Counted from the stretch's first letter, positions 27,619-36,748 are shown. The stretch is DNA of 38,286 nucleotides from Candidatus Magasanikbacteria bacterium CG10_big_fil_rev_8_21_14_0_10_47_10 (GCA_002773135.1 PFCB01000021.1:961-39246); one strand, 5' to 3'. Notes: generated by a model not told the origin, from the letters alone. Translations and numbers: made by a program.

Positions 27619-29085
27619 TTATATTTTTTTCACGATCCCAGCGTCCGCGTCCACCTCCACCATATCGCCGTCTTTCAATACCTTGGTCGCGATCTTTGTG
27701 CCGATGACGCAGGGGATGCCAAGCTCACGCGACACTATTGCCGCATGAGACGTGACACCGCCTTGGTTGGTGACAATGGCACTTGCTTTTTTCATGGCCG
27801 GGACAATATCAGGATCAGTGGCAATGGAGACCAGCACATCGCCCGTCTCCATTTTATCCATATCGTCGGCGCGGATGATAATCTTCACCTTGCCGGTCGC
27901 CTGTCCTACGCAACCGGTCTCACCCTGTAATTCCTGTGTATCAGTATCAATATCTTCTTCCAGGCTGGCGATCAGATCGCGTGCGCTTTCTCCAGTGAAC
28001 ACATGCTCATGATCCCGTTCACTGTAATACACGCATTCCTTTGCCCGCTCACGCAGTATGTTCTCATCAAACCGGTCATGCATAATCAGATGCTCCATTT
28101 CTGAATACATCACAAAACGTATTTGCTTCTCTGTCAAAAACTTTCGCTTTGCGATTTCACGCAAGATTGGAGACATGTGATGCACTGCCAACAGCTGCGC
28201 GTACCGCCGATATATCTTGGTCACCATAAAATCGCCATAGGCCTGCAAAATGGTTCGCCATTCGCCGGCAATCCCAAGCTCACCCATGAGCGCGTCCTTT
28301 TCTTGTTTGCCACGCTCAAAATCGTCATTCAATTTCCGAAGAAGTTCCCCGGCCGTCTTTTGTGAAGATAACGCCTCTTGAATTTGTCTTTTGTAGTCGT
28401 CTACTGTGTACTCACCGCTGACCCACAAATGCTTGGTGTAATAATATTTTTGCCAATGCGCTTTGAGATCTTCTTCAATATCTTCGCCCTGTTCCATTTT
28501 CTGCGCAATGCGAAGCAAGTCTTCTTGTTCAATCAAAATCAGAGATTTTTTTGTTGGCTGTGTCAATGTGACAAAGGTTTGATTCAAAGTCTCCTTGGGA
28601 ACGCCAATGCCGGTCAGATAGTCTTTCACCTTCTTTGTCAGATTCCCATGAAACATATCGCAACAGACCGGCATCCAGCCCCATGTGTAGTATTCCTGAT
28701 GAATGCGGTAATGCGTATCGTAAATCTCCCAAAGCTGCCGGTCAGAAAGCGTGTGCAGATCTGTCTGAGGAATAGAGTCACTGTACTCCCGGAGTTTATC
28801 CGCATGCGCCACAATTTGATCGTTCGTTTCTGAGGCAAATTCGGGCTCGCCAATAAACTTGTTCGCTAAAAATTCACCCACGTCATATGAATCATCTTTC
28901 CCAAAATAAAACCAGAGATTGTAATCCTGATACCGACAAAGAATTTTCTTGTAGGCCTTGCCAACATGCGTATCAAACGTGTCGACAAAACCTTTCATCC
29001 AAATTGTGGAGAAAAAAAGATCGCAGTTCGGAATATGTTCCGCCAGCATCCAGGGGTCGTTGTCGTGAAGGTGTTTTGGTTGCAT
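27619..29085 (-). CDS. Variable domain + phospho-His swivel domain protein, paralogue 6
   Basis: GDVLVSIATDPDIVPAMKKASAIVTNQGGVTSHAAIVSRELGIPCVIGTKIATKVLKDGD; likely start MQPKHLHDNDPW. Confidence 0.9.
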   Translation of the reverse strand: MQPKHLHDNDPWMLAEHIPNCDLFFSTIWMKGFVDTFDTHVGKAYKKILCRYQDYNLWFYFGKDDSYDVGEFLANKFIGEPEFASETNDQIVAHADKLREYSDSIPQTDLHTLSDRQLWEIYDTHYRIHQEYYTWGWMPVCCDMFHGNLTKKVKDYLTGIGVPKETLNQTFVTLTQPTKKSLILIEQEDLLRIAQKMEQGEDIEEDLKAHWQKYYYTKHLWVSGEYTVDDYKRQIQEALSSQKTAGELLRKLNDDFERGKQEKDALMGELGIAGEWRTILQAYGDFMVTKIYRRYAQLLAVHHMSPILREIAKRKFLTEKQIRFVMYSEMEHLIMHDRFDENILRERAKECVYYSERDHEHVFTGESARDLIASLEEDIDTDTQELQGETGCVGQATGKVKIIIRADDMDKMETGDVLVSIATDPDIVPAMKKASAIVTNQGGVTSHAAIVSRELGIPCVIGTKIATKVLKDGDMVEVDADAGIVKKI

Positions 29086-29089
29086 AACA

Positions 29090-29132
29090 AAAGCTGTTCG
29101 CTCAGCTTTGCACATTTTGGCCGTTTTGTCAA
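29090..29132 (-). promoter_or_regulatory. Candidate promoter/operator of the ATP-grasp/His array
   Basis: Reverse strand TTGACA (29127-29132)-N17-AAAGCT; inverted repeat AAAGCTG-N6-CAGCTTT at 29090-29109. Confidence 0.45.
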
Positions 29133-29133
29133 C

Positions 29134-31440
29134 CTACTGCAGCGACTGTATTTTATCCTTTACATCCTCGTTAAACGGATTGAGGGACTGCACGCGTCGA
29201 AAGTATGTAAGCGCTTCGGCTCTGTTGCCCAAACGCTCGTATAGCAGCCCCAAACTATATAAGGCATTTGCATAGGTGGGGTCTTTTTCAATGGCAGACA
29301 GCCACAACTGCTCGGCGCGAGTAATATCATCTCCCTTATTTCTGTTAAAGACCAGCCGCCCCTGCTCGTAGAGAGCGCGTGCCGGCTCAATATTTTTGTC
29401 CACCATTTGCTGATACACGGCCACTGCTTTATCAATTTGGTTATGGCGTTCATACAGAGCGGCCAAACTCTGATAAGCCGCAATAAAATCCGCCCGAAGC
29501 GCGATAGCGCCATTGTACGATTCTGCGGCTTGGATGACATCATCGGAATAGTCTTTCACCAACCCCATCTGCCAGTGAAGGCGTGGATTATACGGATCAA
29601 GCGTCACGGCATGTTCCAGCGCTTCTGCCGCGCGTGCGTTTGCCTGCTTTGCGTTTTCATCATCCACCAATCCGCGCGCATTCATATACAGGATTGCCAA
29701 AGTCTGCCACGCATCCTTGCTTCCCGGGTATTCCTTTGCCGCCTTCAGCGCGTGATCCGTGGCCGCGGCCAGGGCAGAACCCAATCTTTCCGGATCTGAA
29801 GGATTGAGCGATTGCAGTCGCGCCTGTTCCAAATACCCCTGCGCCAAAGACAGCCGATATTCCAAATTTTTTGGCGCAAATAAAAGAGCCTCTTCTATTT
29901 TTTCCTGCGCCGCTGCCGGCGACACTGCTGCTGCCTGCGCGTACGCGCGTTCCGCCCGCACCATGTTTGACACAGCCAGACCGCCCATGCCAATACCAAT
30001 CGTAAGCAATACAAGAATCACGGTAATGATAACGGCTGAGTACGAGGTAATACGAATATCTTTGACAACAGACCGCAGCTGCTTTGGTGCAAGACTAGCA
30101 AGTCCAACGACTGTCATGGCCGTAAGAAACCACCATAACCACCAAAGCGCCGGACCATACGTATAGACCGCCATGCCGAGTGTGGCCACCACCCATGCCA
30201 CCCCAACCACAATGCCATCAACCTGAAAATGATTTCTGCGAGATGTGTCACGGTACAATTTTTCACGGGAAAACGCATTATATAGCTTTGTTTCTGACGA
30301 CAATTCCAAAAATGCATGCGTGGCGATGATAAACACAAGAACAATGCACAGCAAAAAAGACAATGAAAACAAAAATCCAAACTCCGCAGCAAATGAAAAA
30401 AATGTGTTATATGGTCGAATAAACGCAGGCGCTTGTGTATCTATTGGACCGGCAAATTGCACCGGCCGATACAACGCAAATGCCGCGTCAAATGTTCCCG
30501 GCCCCACGCCCAAAAGAAACGATTCCGTCCCAGAACCAAGTGTACTTTTCGCAATAAACCAGCTCGCGTTTGGAGAAAGTGTAATCTCGGGAGCCAGTTT
30601 CACTTTCACGCCGGCGGGAATACCCTGAACCGCAAAAAATATGGATGCAACGGCAAAAAGGCTCAAGATGGCAATAACCCACAAACGCATCCGAGGCGCC
30701 TGAAACCACCCAACCAATACCAACAGCACCAACCCCCCCGCAAATAAGGCAATCGCAAACGCAAATCCAACGCGTACCAGCACAGCGGCCGATAAAAGAA
30801 ACGCTAGGGCCGGCAGCAGCTGCATCCACCAATGCTTTTCTTTGTGCATGAGCATGCCCGCGCCAACGAGTCCAACCAATGCTGTGAACATGGCCAGTTC
30901 ACTTGCGCGTAATCCAATCAAATTCGATGGGGGCAAACCAAAAGGAAGCGAAGCAAGAAACCCCTGTGTCACGTCAAACTGCCCAAACAAAAAAACAAGG
31001 GCACTCAACCCAGTGGCCGCGAACACCACTGTCCACAGCATGTGCCATTGTCGTACTGATACTGTTTCCTGAATTGTTATCCACGCAAAAACAATGAGAG
31101 CCAAAACAAAAAAAACAGACAGACCACCGGTACTGGGACGGCCAACAAAGCTCTGATAGGGCAATAAAGAAAGAAATCCTGATACCAGTGTGGCAGCTAC
31201 CACGCAAATAAAAGCAATATCAAGCAAGCTACTCCGAATACATACGCTCCGATCAAGCACGATGCGAGCAAGCCAAAAAAACATCAGCGCCGCGCTGGCG
31301 ATGATCACCCAAAGCATTTTTGCGTCGACCACCGGCGCGCGCAGGCCTGTCAAATAAATCAGTGGCAACCCTGTTGTTGCCACCAATAAAAGTGTGAACG
31401 GCAATTTTTGAATATAAAACGTATACCAGGGTTGCTTCAT
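29134..31440 (-). CDS. Wzy/O-antigen-ligase-like membrane protein with C-terminal TPR repeats
   Basis: Polytopic N-terminus; TPR-like LHWQMGLVKDYSDDVIQAAESYNGAIALRADFIAAYQSLAALYERHNQIDKAVAVYQQ. Confidence 0.8.
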   Translation of the reverse strand: MKQPWYTFYIQKLPFTLLLVATTGLPLIYLTGLRAPVVDAKMLWVIIASAALMFFWLARIVLDRSVCIRSSLLDIAFICVVAATLVSGFLSLLPYQSFVGRPSTGGLSVFFVLALIVFAWITIQETVSVRQWHMLWTVVFAATGLSALVFLFGQFDVTQGFLASLPFGLPPSNLIGLRASELAMFTALVGLVGAGMLMHKEKHWWMQLLPALAFLLSAAVLVRVGFAFAIALFAGGLVLLVLVGWFQAPRMRLWVIAILSLFAVASIFFAVQGIPAGVKVKLAPEITLSPNASWFIAKSTLGSGTESFLLGVGPGTFDAAFALYRPVQFAGPIDTQAPAFIRPYNTFFSFAAEFGFLFSLSFLLCIVLVFIIATHAFLELSSETKLYNAFSREKLYRDTSRRNHFQVDGIVVGVAWVVATLGMAVYTYGPALWWLWWFLTAMTVVGLASLAPKQLRSVVKDIRITSYSAVIITVILVLLTIGIGMGGLAVSNMVRAERAYAQAAAVSPAAAQEKIEEALLFAPKNLEYRLSLAQGYLEQARLQSLNPSDPERLGSALAAATDHALKAAKEYPGSKDAWQTLAILYMNARGLVDDENAKQANARAAEALEHAVTLDPYNPRLHWQMGLVKDYSDDVIQAAESYNGAIALRADFIAAYQSLAALYERHNQIDKAVAVYQQMVDKNIEPARALYEQGRLVFNRNKGDDITRAEQLWLSAIEKDPTYANALYSLGLLYERLGNRAEALTYFRRVQSLNPFNEDVKDKIQSLQ

Positions 31441-31446
31441 ACGCGA

Positions 31447-33135
31447 CTATTTGTCGAACGGATCAGTAAAATCGATATTATCCGACGTATCGACAGATTT
31501 TTGAAAATTCTGCGGCGGGGCTTCTGCGTTTGAATTATTCGTTTTCCCGCCACGCCGCCTTTTTCTCTTTCTCTTTTTGGGCTGTCCGGATGATTCCGGA
31601 GAACCGGGCGTGCTTTCTGTTTCAGGTTCACGAGCTGCCGGCTTCAAGGCCACCAATGACACAGTTTTTTGCTCCACTCTTTCCACTTTTTTAGGCGCAA
31701 TTGATGTGCGCGATCCAATAGGGTTTTTTTCTTTCACCGGACGTTCGTCCTCGCCATCCTCGTCATCACCGGATTCTTCGGCAGGGGCAAGGCCACTCCA
31801 TCGCATGATTTTATCCTCGATATCAGATCGACGTAGCGCGTAGCGTTCTCTGGATACGCGGATGACCTTTTCCATTGATTCCGTAGGCGAGCCCAACGGC
31901 GGCAACGTCAGCGAACTAAACGGCAATGATGCCACACCATCAATCATCAATTTCAAAAGTATTTGAAATTTCGATAAGTTCACAATATCTTCTTCAATAA
32001 AGGTTGGCGCAAATTCCTTCGCAAGCATTTCCGCGTCCCCGGCTCCGACTCGAAAAGCCACGATGGTGCCAACGTTTCCAAATACCGCGTCCGCGACCAC
32101 TTCATCCAACTGCGCGACATATTGATGGGCCATGACCAAACTCAAACGGTATTTCCTGGCCTCCGATAGGATATTTGCAAAACTTGGTGTCGCAAAATTT
32201 TGAAATTCATCAACGTACAAAAAGAAATCTTTCCGCTCCGCCTCCGGCGTGTCCACGCGTTCCATGGCGGAAAGCTGGATTTTGGTAATAAGCATTCCTC
32301 CCAACAGCCGACTATTATCCTCGCCAATACGGCCTTTGGACAAGTTCATAATAATAATTTTCCGGCTGTCCATGGCTTCTCGAACATCCACGGTTGATTT
32401 CACCTGCGCGACCATATTTCGAATAACATTCGCGGACAAAAACTGACCAATCTTGTTTTGAATCGGCGCGACAGCTTCCTTTTGATACCGCGGTTCATAA
32501 TTTTCAAATTCATTATGCCAAAATCCCTTAATAACCGGATCTTTGACCGCCCGAACAACTTTTTTTCTAAATGGCTTGTCGGAAAGCAAACGGTTTATAC
32601 CCAACAATGTTGACCCGGGATATTCCAATAAGGCCAAAAGAGTATTATTCAAAATATATTCCATGCGGCTGCTCCACACATCCGGCCATATCTTTTTGAA
32701 GGTGGCCATAAGTCCTGCCGCGACCAAATGCTTTTGTTCATCATTTTGAACTTCCAAAATATTAAACCCAATCGGATAATCCGTATCCGACGGATTGATG
32801 TATACCACATCATTCATTCGCCAGGTTGGAATAAAGTTAATAATCTTTTCTGCAAAGTCACCATGCGGATCTACCAACCCAACGCCATGCCCCGCATAGA
32901 TATCATGAAGCATCATGTTTTCCATCATCGTCGATTTTCCCATGCCGGTCTTCCCAATAATGTACATGTGCCTACGCCTGTCATCGAGCTTTATGCCAAA
33001 ACGCCGCGGCTGATTGCGGAACGATGTTTGGGCGAACAGACAAATGTCCTGATCTTCTGGTTTTTCCGCGCCCGCTGGGCGCAAATATGGAGCTGGCACA
33101 AGATGGCAATGAATGATTAATACTACCGAGGGCAA
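31447..33135 (-). CDS. VirD4/TraG/HerA-like P-loop ATPase with basic disordered tail
   Basis: HMYIIGKTGMGKSTMMENM (Walker A), DFFLYVDEFQNFATPSFANILSEARKYRLSLVMAHQY (Walker B and sensor); tail PKKRKRKRRRGGK. Confidence 0.85.
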   Translation of the reverse strand: MPSVVLIIHCHLVPAPYLRPAGAEKPEDQDICLFAQTSFRNQPRRFGIKLDDRRRHMYIIGKTGMGKSTMMENMMLHDIYAGHGVGLVDPHGDFAEKIINFIPTWRMNDVVYINPSDTDYPIGFNILEVQNDEQKHLVAAGLMATFKKIWPDVWSSRMEYILNNTLLALLEYPGSTLLGINRLLSDKPFRKKVVRAVKDPVIKGFWHNEFENYEPRYQKEAVAPIQNKIGQFLSANVIRNMVAQVKSTVDVREAMDSRKIIIMNLSKGRIGEDNSRLLGGMLITKIQLSAMERVDTPEAERKDFFLYVDEFQNFATPSFANILSEARKYRLSLVMAHQYVAQLDEVVADAVFGNVGTIVAFRVGAGDAEMLAKEFAPTFIEEDIVNLSKFQILLKLMIDGVASLPFSSLTLPPLGSPTESMEKVIRVSRERYALRRSDIEDKIMRWSGLAPAEESGDDEDGEDERPVKEKNPIGSRTSIAPKKVERVEQKTVSLVALKPAAREPETESTPGSPESSGQPKKRKRKRRRGGKTNNSNAEAPPQNFQKSVDTSDNIDFTDPFDK

Positions 33136-33204
33136 ACGGCGTGGTATCTGACAACTAGATTATAGCACAATCTGCTCCCACGGAAACGTACTCCAACGAG
33201 TATC

Positions 33205-34284
33205 TCATGAACTATTTGTTAAACTATTAAACAACTCAAGTGCTTTCCTCTGGTCAGCGGGCGGTACCACATCATGCAGTCGATTACCCATATCCTTCAT
33301 TTTTTTTCTATTGGAGAGCAATTCCTTGATAGATTGCGCCAAGTGATTGCCATCGGTCGTCCTTTCATCCAGGAGCACTACTGCTTCTGCCCCTTCCAAA
33401 AAAGCGACATTCTCTTCCTGGTGTCCGGGTTTTGGAATCAAAATAGCCGGCTTGCGCAACGCAGCAAGCTCTGTAATCGTGCCAAAGCCACCACGCGAGA
33501 TGACGAGACTGGCAACCGCGTACGCGTCCTTCATTTCATGGGTAAAAAACGGGTAGGCCTTATACATCGGGAACTGCCGCTTCATTGGCTCAACCATATC
33601 CTGCGGACGCTCTTTTCCTGTCAGGTGAATGATCTGGCAAACACCGTCCAAATGTTGCGCGGCCTGCGCGATCATCTGATTTACTTTTAATGATCCTGTC
33701 CCGCCGCCGGTCGCGAACACAACCGGCAAGCTGCTCGACAACTTAAATATTTTCCTGGCGCGGCTTACCCGACCTTTGGTCATCTCGGCGCGAATCGGAT
33801 TGCCAAGCCAATGCGTTTTTTTCTTTGGAAAAAAGGGAACAGACTCCTGCAATGCCGTTGTTACCACCCATGCCATGGGCGTCATGAGTTTATTGGCCAG
33901 CCCCACCTGCACGTCCTGCTGATGAATCCATGTGGGAATTCCCAAAAACCACGCAGCCCAATGAAGCGGCACAGACACAAAGCCACCGGCTGAAATACAG
34001 ATATCCGGATCTTCGTGCCACAAAAAAACAATAGAATGAAAAAAACCAATGAATATTTTTGTAATATCAATAATATTCCAAAACGAAATGTACCGACGAA
34101 ATTTACCGGATGGCAAAGCAAAAAATGGTATATCATGCTCGGCCACCAATTTTTTTTCCGGTCCTTTTGTTGTTCCAACCCAAACAAAGGCAGCGTCCGG
34201 ATGCGCTTTTTGAATAACATCTTTTAGTGCCAGCAGAGGCGTGACGGGGCCAAGAGTTCCACCCCCGGAAAAAACAATTTTCAT
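33205..34284 (-). CDS. murG: UDP-GlcNAc:undecaprenyl-pyrophosphoryl-MurNAc-pentapeptide transferase
   Basis: MKIVFSGGGTLGPVTPLLALKD...VFATGGGTGSLKVNQMIAQ...VISRGGFGTITELAALRKPAILIPKPGHQEENVAFLE. Confidence 0.92.
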   Translation of the reverse strand: MKIVFSGGGTLGPVTPLLALKDVIQKAHPDAAFVWVGTTKGPEKKLVAEHDIPFFALPSGKFRRYISFWNIIDITKIFIGFFHSIVFLWHEDPDICISAGGFVSVPLHWAAWFLGIPTWIHQQDVQVGLANKLMTPMAWVVTTALQESVPFFPKKKTHWLGNPIRAEMTKGRVSRARKIFKLSSSLPVVFATGGGTGSLKVNQMIAQAAQHLDGVCQIIHLTGKERPQDMVEPMKRQFPMYKAYPFFTHEMKDAYAVASLVISRGGFGTITELAALRKPAILIPKPGHQEENVAFLEGAEAVVLLDERTTDGNHLAQSIKELLSNRKKMKDMGNRLHDVVPPADQRKALELFNSLTNSS

Positions 34285-34300
34285 AGTATTGTATAACGCA

Positions 34301-35425
34301 CTATATATCGCTTGCGTGCTTTGACACATTAACCAGCACACCCACCGAGGCCATGGCCAGCGCAAGCGCGGTTCCACCATGACTGATGAATGGCAGTGGC
34401 ACCCCGGTGATAGGCATCAGGCCAAGCATCGCGCCAATATTAAAAAAAGACTGAGCCATAAGCCAAATAATAATACCCACAACCAACAGTCTTCCAAAAT
34501 CATCTGGAGCATGACCGGCAACATGAAGCACCCGACGCGCGATCAAAAGCAAGAGAAAAATCAATCCCGCTGTCACGATAAATCCCATCTCTTCGGCAAT
34601 AATTGCGAAGACACTATCGGCATGCACTTCCGGCAAATACTGAAATTTTTGCTTTGAACCACCCAGACCCTGCCCCAGCCACCCACCGGAACCAACAGCT
34701 AAAAATGCTTGGTTAATATGATACCCTATCCCCTGTGGATCCAGCTCCGGATGCAAAAAAGTGGTAAAACGAGCCGCACGATATGGGGCAATAAAAATGA
34801 GGATAAAAAAAGCAATGACCGCGCAAGCCATAAGACCGGATAAATGAGACATTTTCGCGCCGGCCGCAAACAGCATCCCGAATACGATGACAAACAAAAT
34901 AGACGCAGTCCCAACATCCGGCTGAAGGATGGTGAGCACGATCGGTATCATGCCCAAACCAAGCGCGACAAGAAACCCATGCCTAAAATCATGCACGCCG
35001 CGTCCCAATTTGACGAGATACGCTGCAAGGAAAAAAATAGTCCCCAATTTCGCCAACTCGGCCGGCTGAAATGATACCGCCCCTATGCTGATCCAACTGC
35101 TGGCGCCGGTTCCCAAATTTGCGCCCACGCCCGGGATTAACAGGGTTACAAGCAATGCGACTGAAATATAAAATATCCAGGTTCCAATCGGCTTGAGTGT
35201 TTCGTATGGAAGTTTCGCGAAAAATAAAAAAGCAAAAAAACCAGGAGCAATGCCATAGACCAGCTGCCGTTTTACAAAAAAATATGTATCTTGAAACTTA
35301 TCAAAACCAATCACGGAACTGGCGGACGTCAGCATGATAAGTCCAAAAATGATCAAAATGATAAAATAAGAAAGCAGCACATAATCGGCCTCGCCTTTTT
35401 GTCTTTGGTGCGCCAGATGCTGCAT
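34301..35425 (-). CDS. ftsW: SEDS-family peptidoglycan glycosyltransferase
   Basis: LQPDVGTASILFVIVFGMLFAAG; NIGAMLGLMPITGVPLPFISHGGTALALAMASVGVLVNVS. Confidence 0.93.
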   Translation of the reverse strand: MQHLAHQRQKGEADYVLLSYFIILIIFGLIMLTSASSVIGFDKFQDTYFFVKRQLVYGIAPGFFAFLFFAKLPYETLKPIGTWIFYISVALLVTLLIPGVGANLGTGASSWISIGAVSFQPAELAKLGTIFFLAAYLVKLGRGVHDFRHGFLVALGLGMIPIVLTILQPDVGTASILFVIVFGMLFAAGAKMSHLSGLMACAVIAFFILIFIAPYRAARFTTFLHPELDPQGIGYHINQAFLAVGSGGWLGQGLGGSKQKFQYLPEVHADSVFAIIAEEMGFIVTAGLIFLLLLIARRVLHVAGHAPDDFGRLLVVGIIIWLMAQSFFNIGAMLGLMPITGVPLPFISHGGTALALAMASVGVLVNVSKHASDI

Positions 35426-35430
35426 AGGTG

Positions 35431-35799
35431 CTATACGTTGAGAAAAACCAAAAGCGCGGCAACCACAATCAAAAAAATCTGACTCAGTAAGGCGGCGCCA
35501 TTTAATACATGAGCGGCAAATTTATCTTTGGGGAATAAAAACCAGCCAATAAACGCATTGACCAGGATGATGGACAAACCCGCCAGTGGAACATAAAAAA
35601 CTCTCTGCCACGGCCCGATCAAATCCACGCCAAACAAGACATTGTAATGCAAAAAAATGGCCGCTTCTTGGGGTCTGATATTCCAGGCAAGCCACCCCCA
35701 AATCAACAAATTTGCCGTCACGCTGGAAAGAAGCATGATTCTATTTGGCAAATGCCGGAGGTAGAGCTTCATCGGGTAGGTATCGAGAGGCATAGGCAT
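35431..35799 (-). CDS. Small membrane protein upstream of ftsW
   Basis: 122 aa, hydrophobic helices; start may be MKLYLRHLP at 35772. Confidence 0.6.
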   Translation of the reverse strand: MPMPLDTYPMKLYLRHLPNRIMLLSSVTANLLIWGWLAWNIRPQEAAIFLHYNVLFGVDLIGPWQRVFYVPLAGLSIILVNAFIGWFLFPKDKFAAHVLNGAALLSQIFLIVVAALLVFLNV

Positions 35800-35814
35800 T
35801 GATAACGATCAAAG

Positions 35815-35863
35815 TATACTCTACACAGGTCCTCTTGACAACGCAATATACTTCTATTATACT
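35815..35863. promoter_or_regulatory. Overlapping divergent promoters for rpmA (+) and the ftsW/murG block (-)
   Basis: + strand TTGACA 35835-35840-N17-TATACT 35858-35863; - strand TTGTCA 35836-35841-N17-TATACT 35815-35820. Confidence 0.75.
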
Positions 35864-35939
35864 GGCGCCACTGACTATAGATGGCTTTCCTTAACCTGGA
35901 ATGCTCCCTCTGGTCAATTACTCTTAAAATGCGGACCGT

Positions 35940-36221
35940 ATGGCACATAAAAAGGCCGGTGGTTCTACAAGACTGGGGCGCGATTCGCAGCCACAATATC
36001 TTGGCACGAAGGTTGGCGACGGACAAACCGTGAAAGCCGGTATGGTACTGGTCCGACAGCGTGGTACGCGCATTCATCCGGGCAAGCATGTTGAAAAAGG
36101 CAAGGATGATACGCTGTACGCCATGATCGCCGGAATTGTAAAGTTTACCCAAAGAAAACGCATGCGTTTTGACGGGAAGCTCAAACCGGCGAAATTCGTG
36201 AATATTGAACCCGCCAAATAA
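35940..36221 (+). CDS. rpmA: 50S ribosomal protein L27
   Basis: [61 protein letters not shown]. Confidence 0.97.
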   Translation: MAHKKAGGSTRLGRDSQPQYLGTKVGDGQTVKAGMVLVRQRGTRIHPGKHVEKGKDDTLYAMIAGIVKFTQRKRMRFDGKLKPAKFVNIEPAK

Positions 36222-36247
36222 AAAAATCCGCCATGGCGGATTTTTTT
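36220..36247 (+). terminator. Intrinsic terminator after rpmA
   Basis: AAAAAAATCCGCC-AT-GGCGGATTTTTTT. Confidence 0.85.
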
Positions 36248-36251
36248 ATTA

Positions 36252-36280
36252 TTGACTTTCAACTATATCATCTGTATCTT
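36252..36280 (+). promoter_or_regulatory. Promoter of GC-rich cassette 3
   Basis: TTGACT-N17-TATCTT. Confidence 0.5.
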
Positions 36281-36307
36281 TATTTTGTCACTTCCATGAG
36301 GGGAACT

Positions 36308-36511
36308 ATGAGTTCTAACAAGGTTAAAGACTCGGACCGCCGCCTGAGTGGACCGTCGACCATGCTCGTCTGCGTGGTACTGATGGTAGGCATCCTGCTC
36401 GTCAGCTGCATGGACAGCGTCGACACGGCGGGAAAGATCCTACTGTGGACCTGCCTGACCCTGATCGCGCTGCTGCCGATCCCCTTGGGAGGCGTGCCGT
36501 ATGATGCGTGA
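36308..36511 (+). CDS. Small GC-rich two-TM membrane protein
   Basis: MSSNKVKDSDRRLSGPSTMLVCVVLMVGILLVSCMDSVDTAGKILLWTCLTLIALLPIPLGGVPYDA. Confidence 0.55.
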   Translation: MSSNKVKDSDRRLSGPSTMLVCVVLMVGILLVSCMDSVDTAGKILLWTCLTLIALLPIPLGGVPYDA

Positions 36512-36538
36512 TGAGCATCACCACAATAGAGCCTACCG

Positions 36539-36748
36539 ATGAGGCGCGTGCGACCGCGCATCAGCATGGTTGACGCCATTCTCTGCATCTACGGTATGAT
36601 GATGTGCCGAGATGGACTGGTGATGGTTTCATCTTTGCAGATTGCCGGCAGTGTGACAGAGGCACAAATAGCTGTGGGAGTCTGGTGCATAATTGCAGGC
36701 ACCATCTTCACCTACTCTCTTTTCTCACCCTTCCTGCCACGACGATGA
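36539..36748 (+). CDS. Possible second small membrane protein in the same cassette
   Basis: MVDAILCIYGMMMCRDGLVMVSSLQIAGSVTEAQIAVGVWCIIAGTIFTYSLFSPFLPRR; start uncertain. Confidence 0.4.
   Translation: MRRVRPRISMVDAILCIYGMMMCRDGLVMVSSLQIAGSVTEAQIAVGVWCIIAGTIFTYSLFSPFLPRR

Noticed and set aside
18655-29115. Classical PEP synthase or PPDK locus
   Set aside because: No PEP/pyruvate-binding TIM-barrel domain is encoded, and the His domain is present in six separate proteins rather than one
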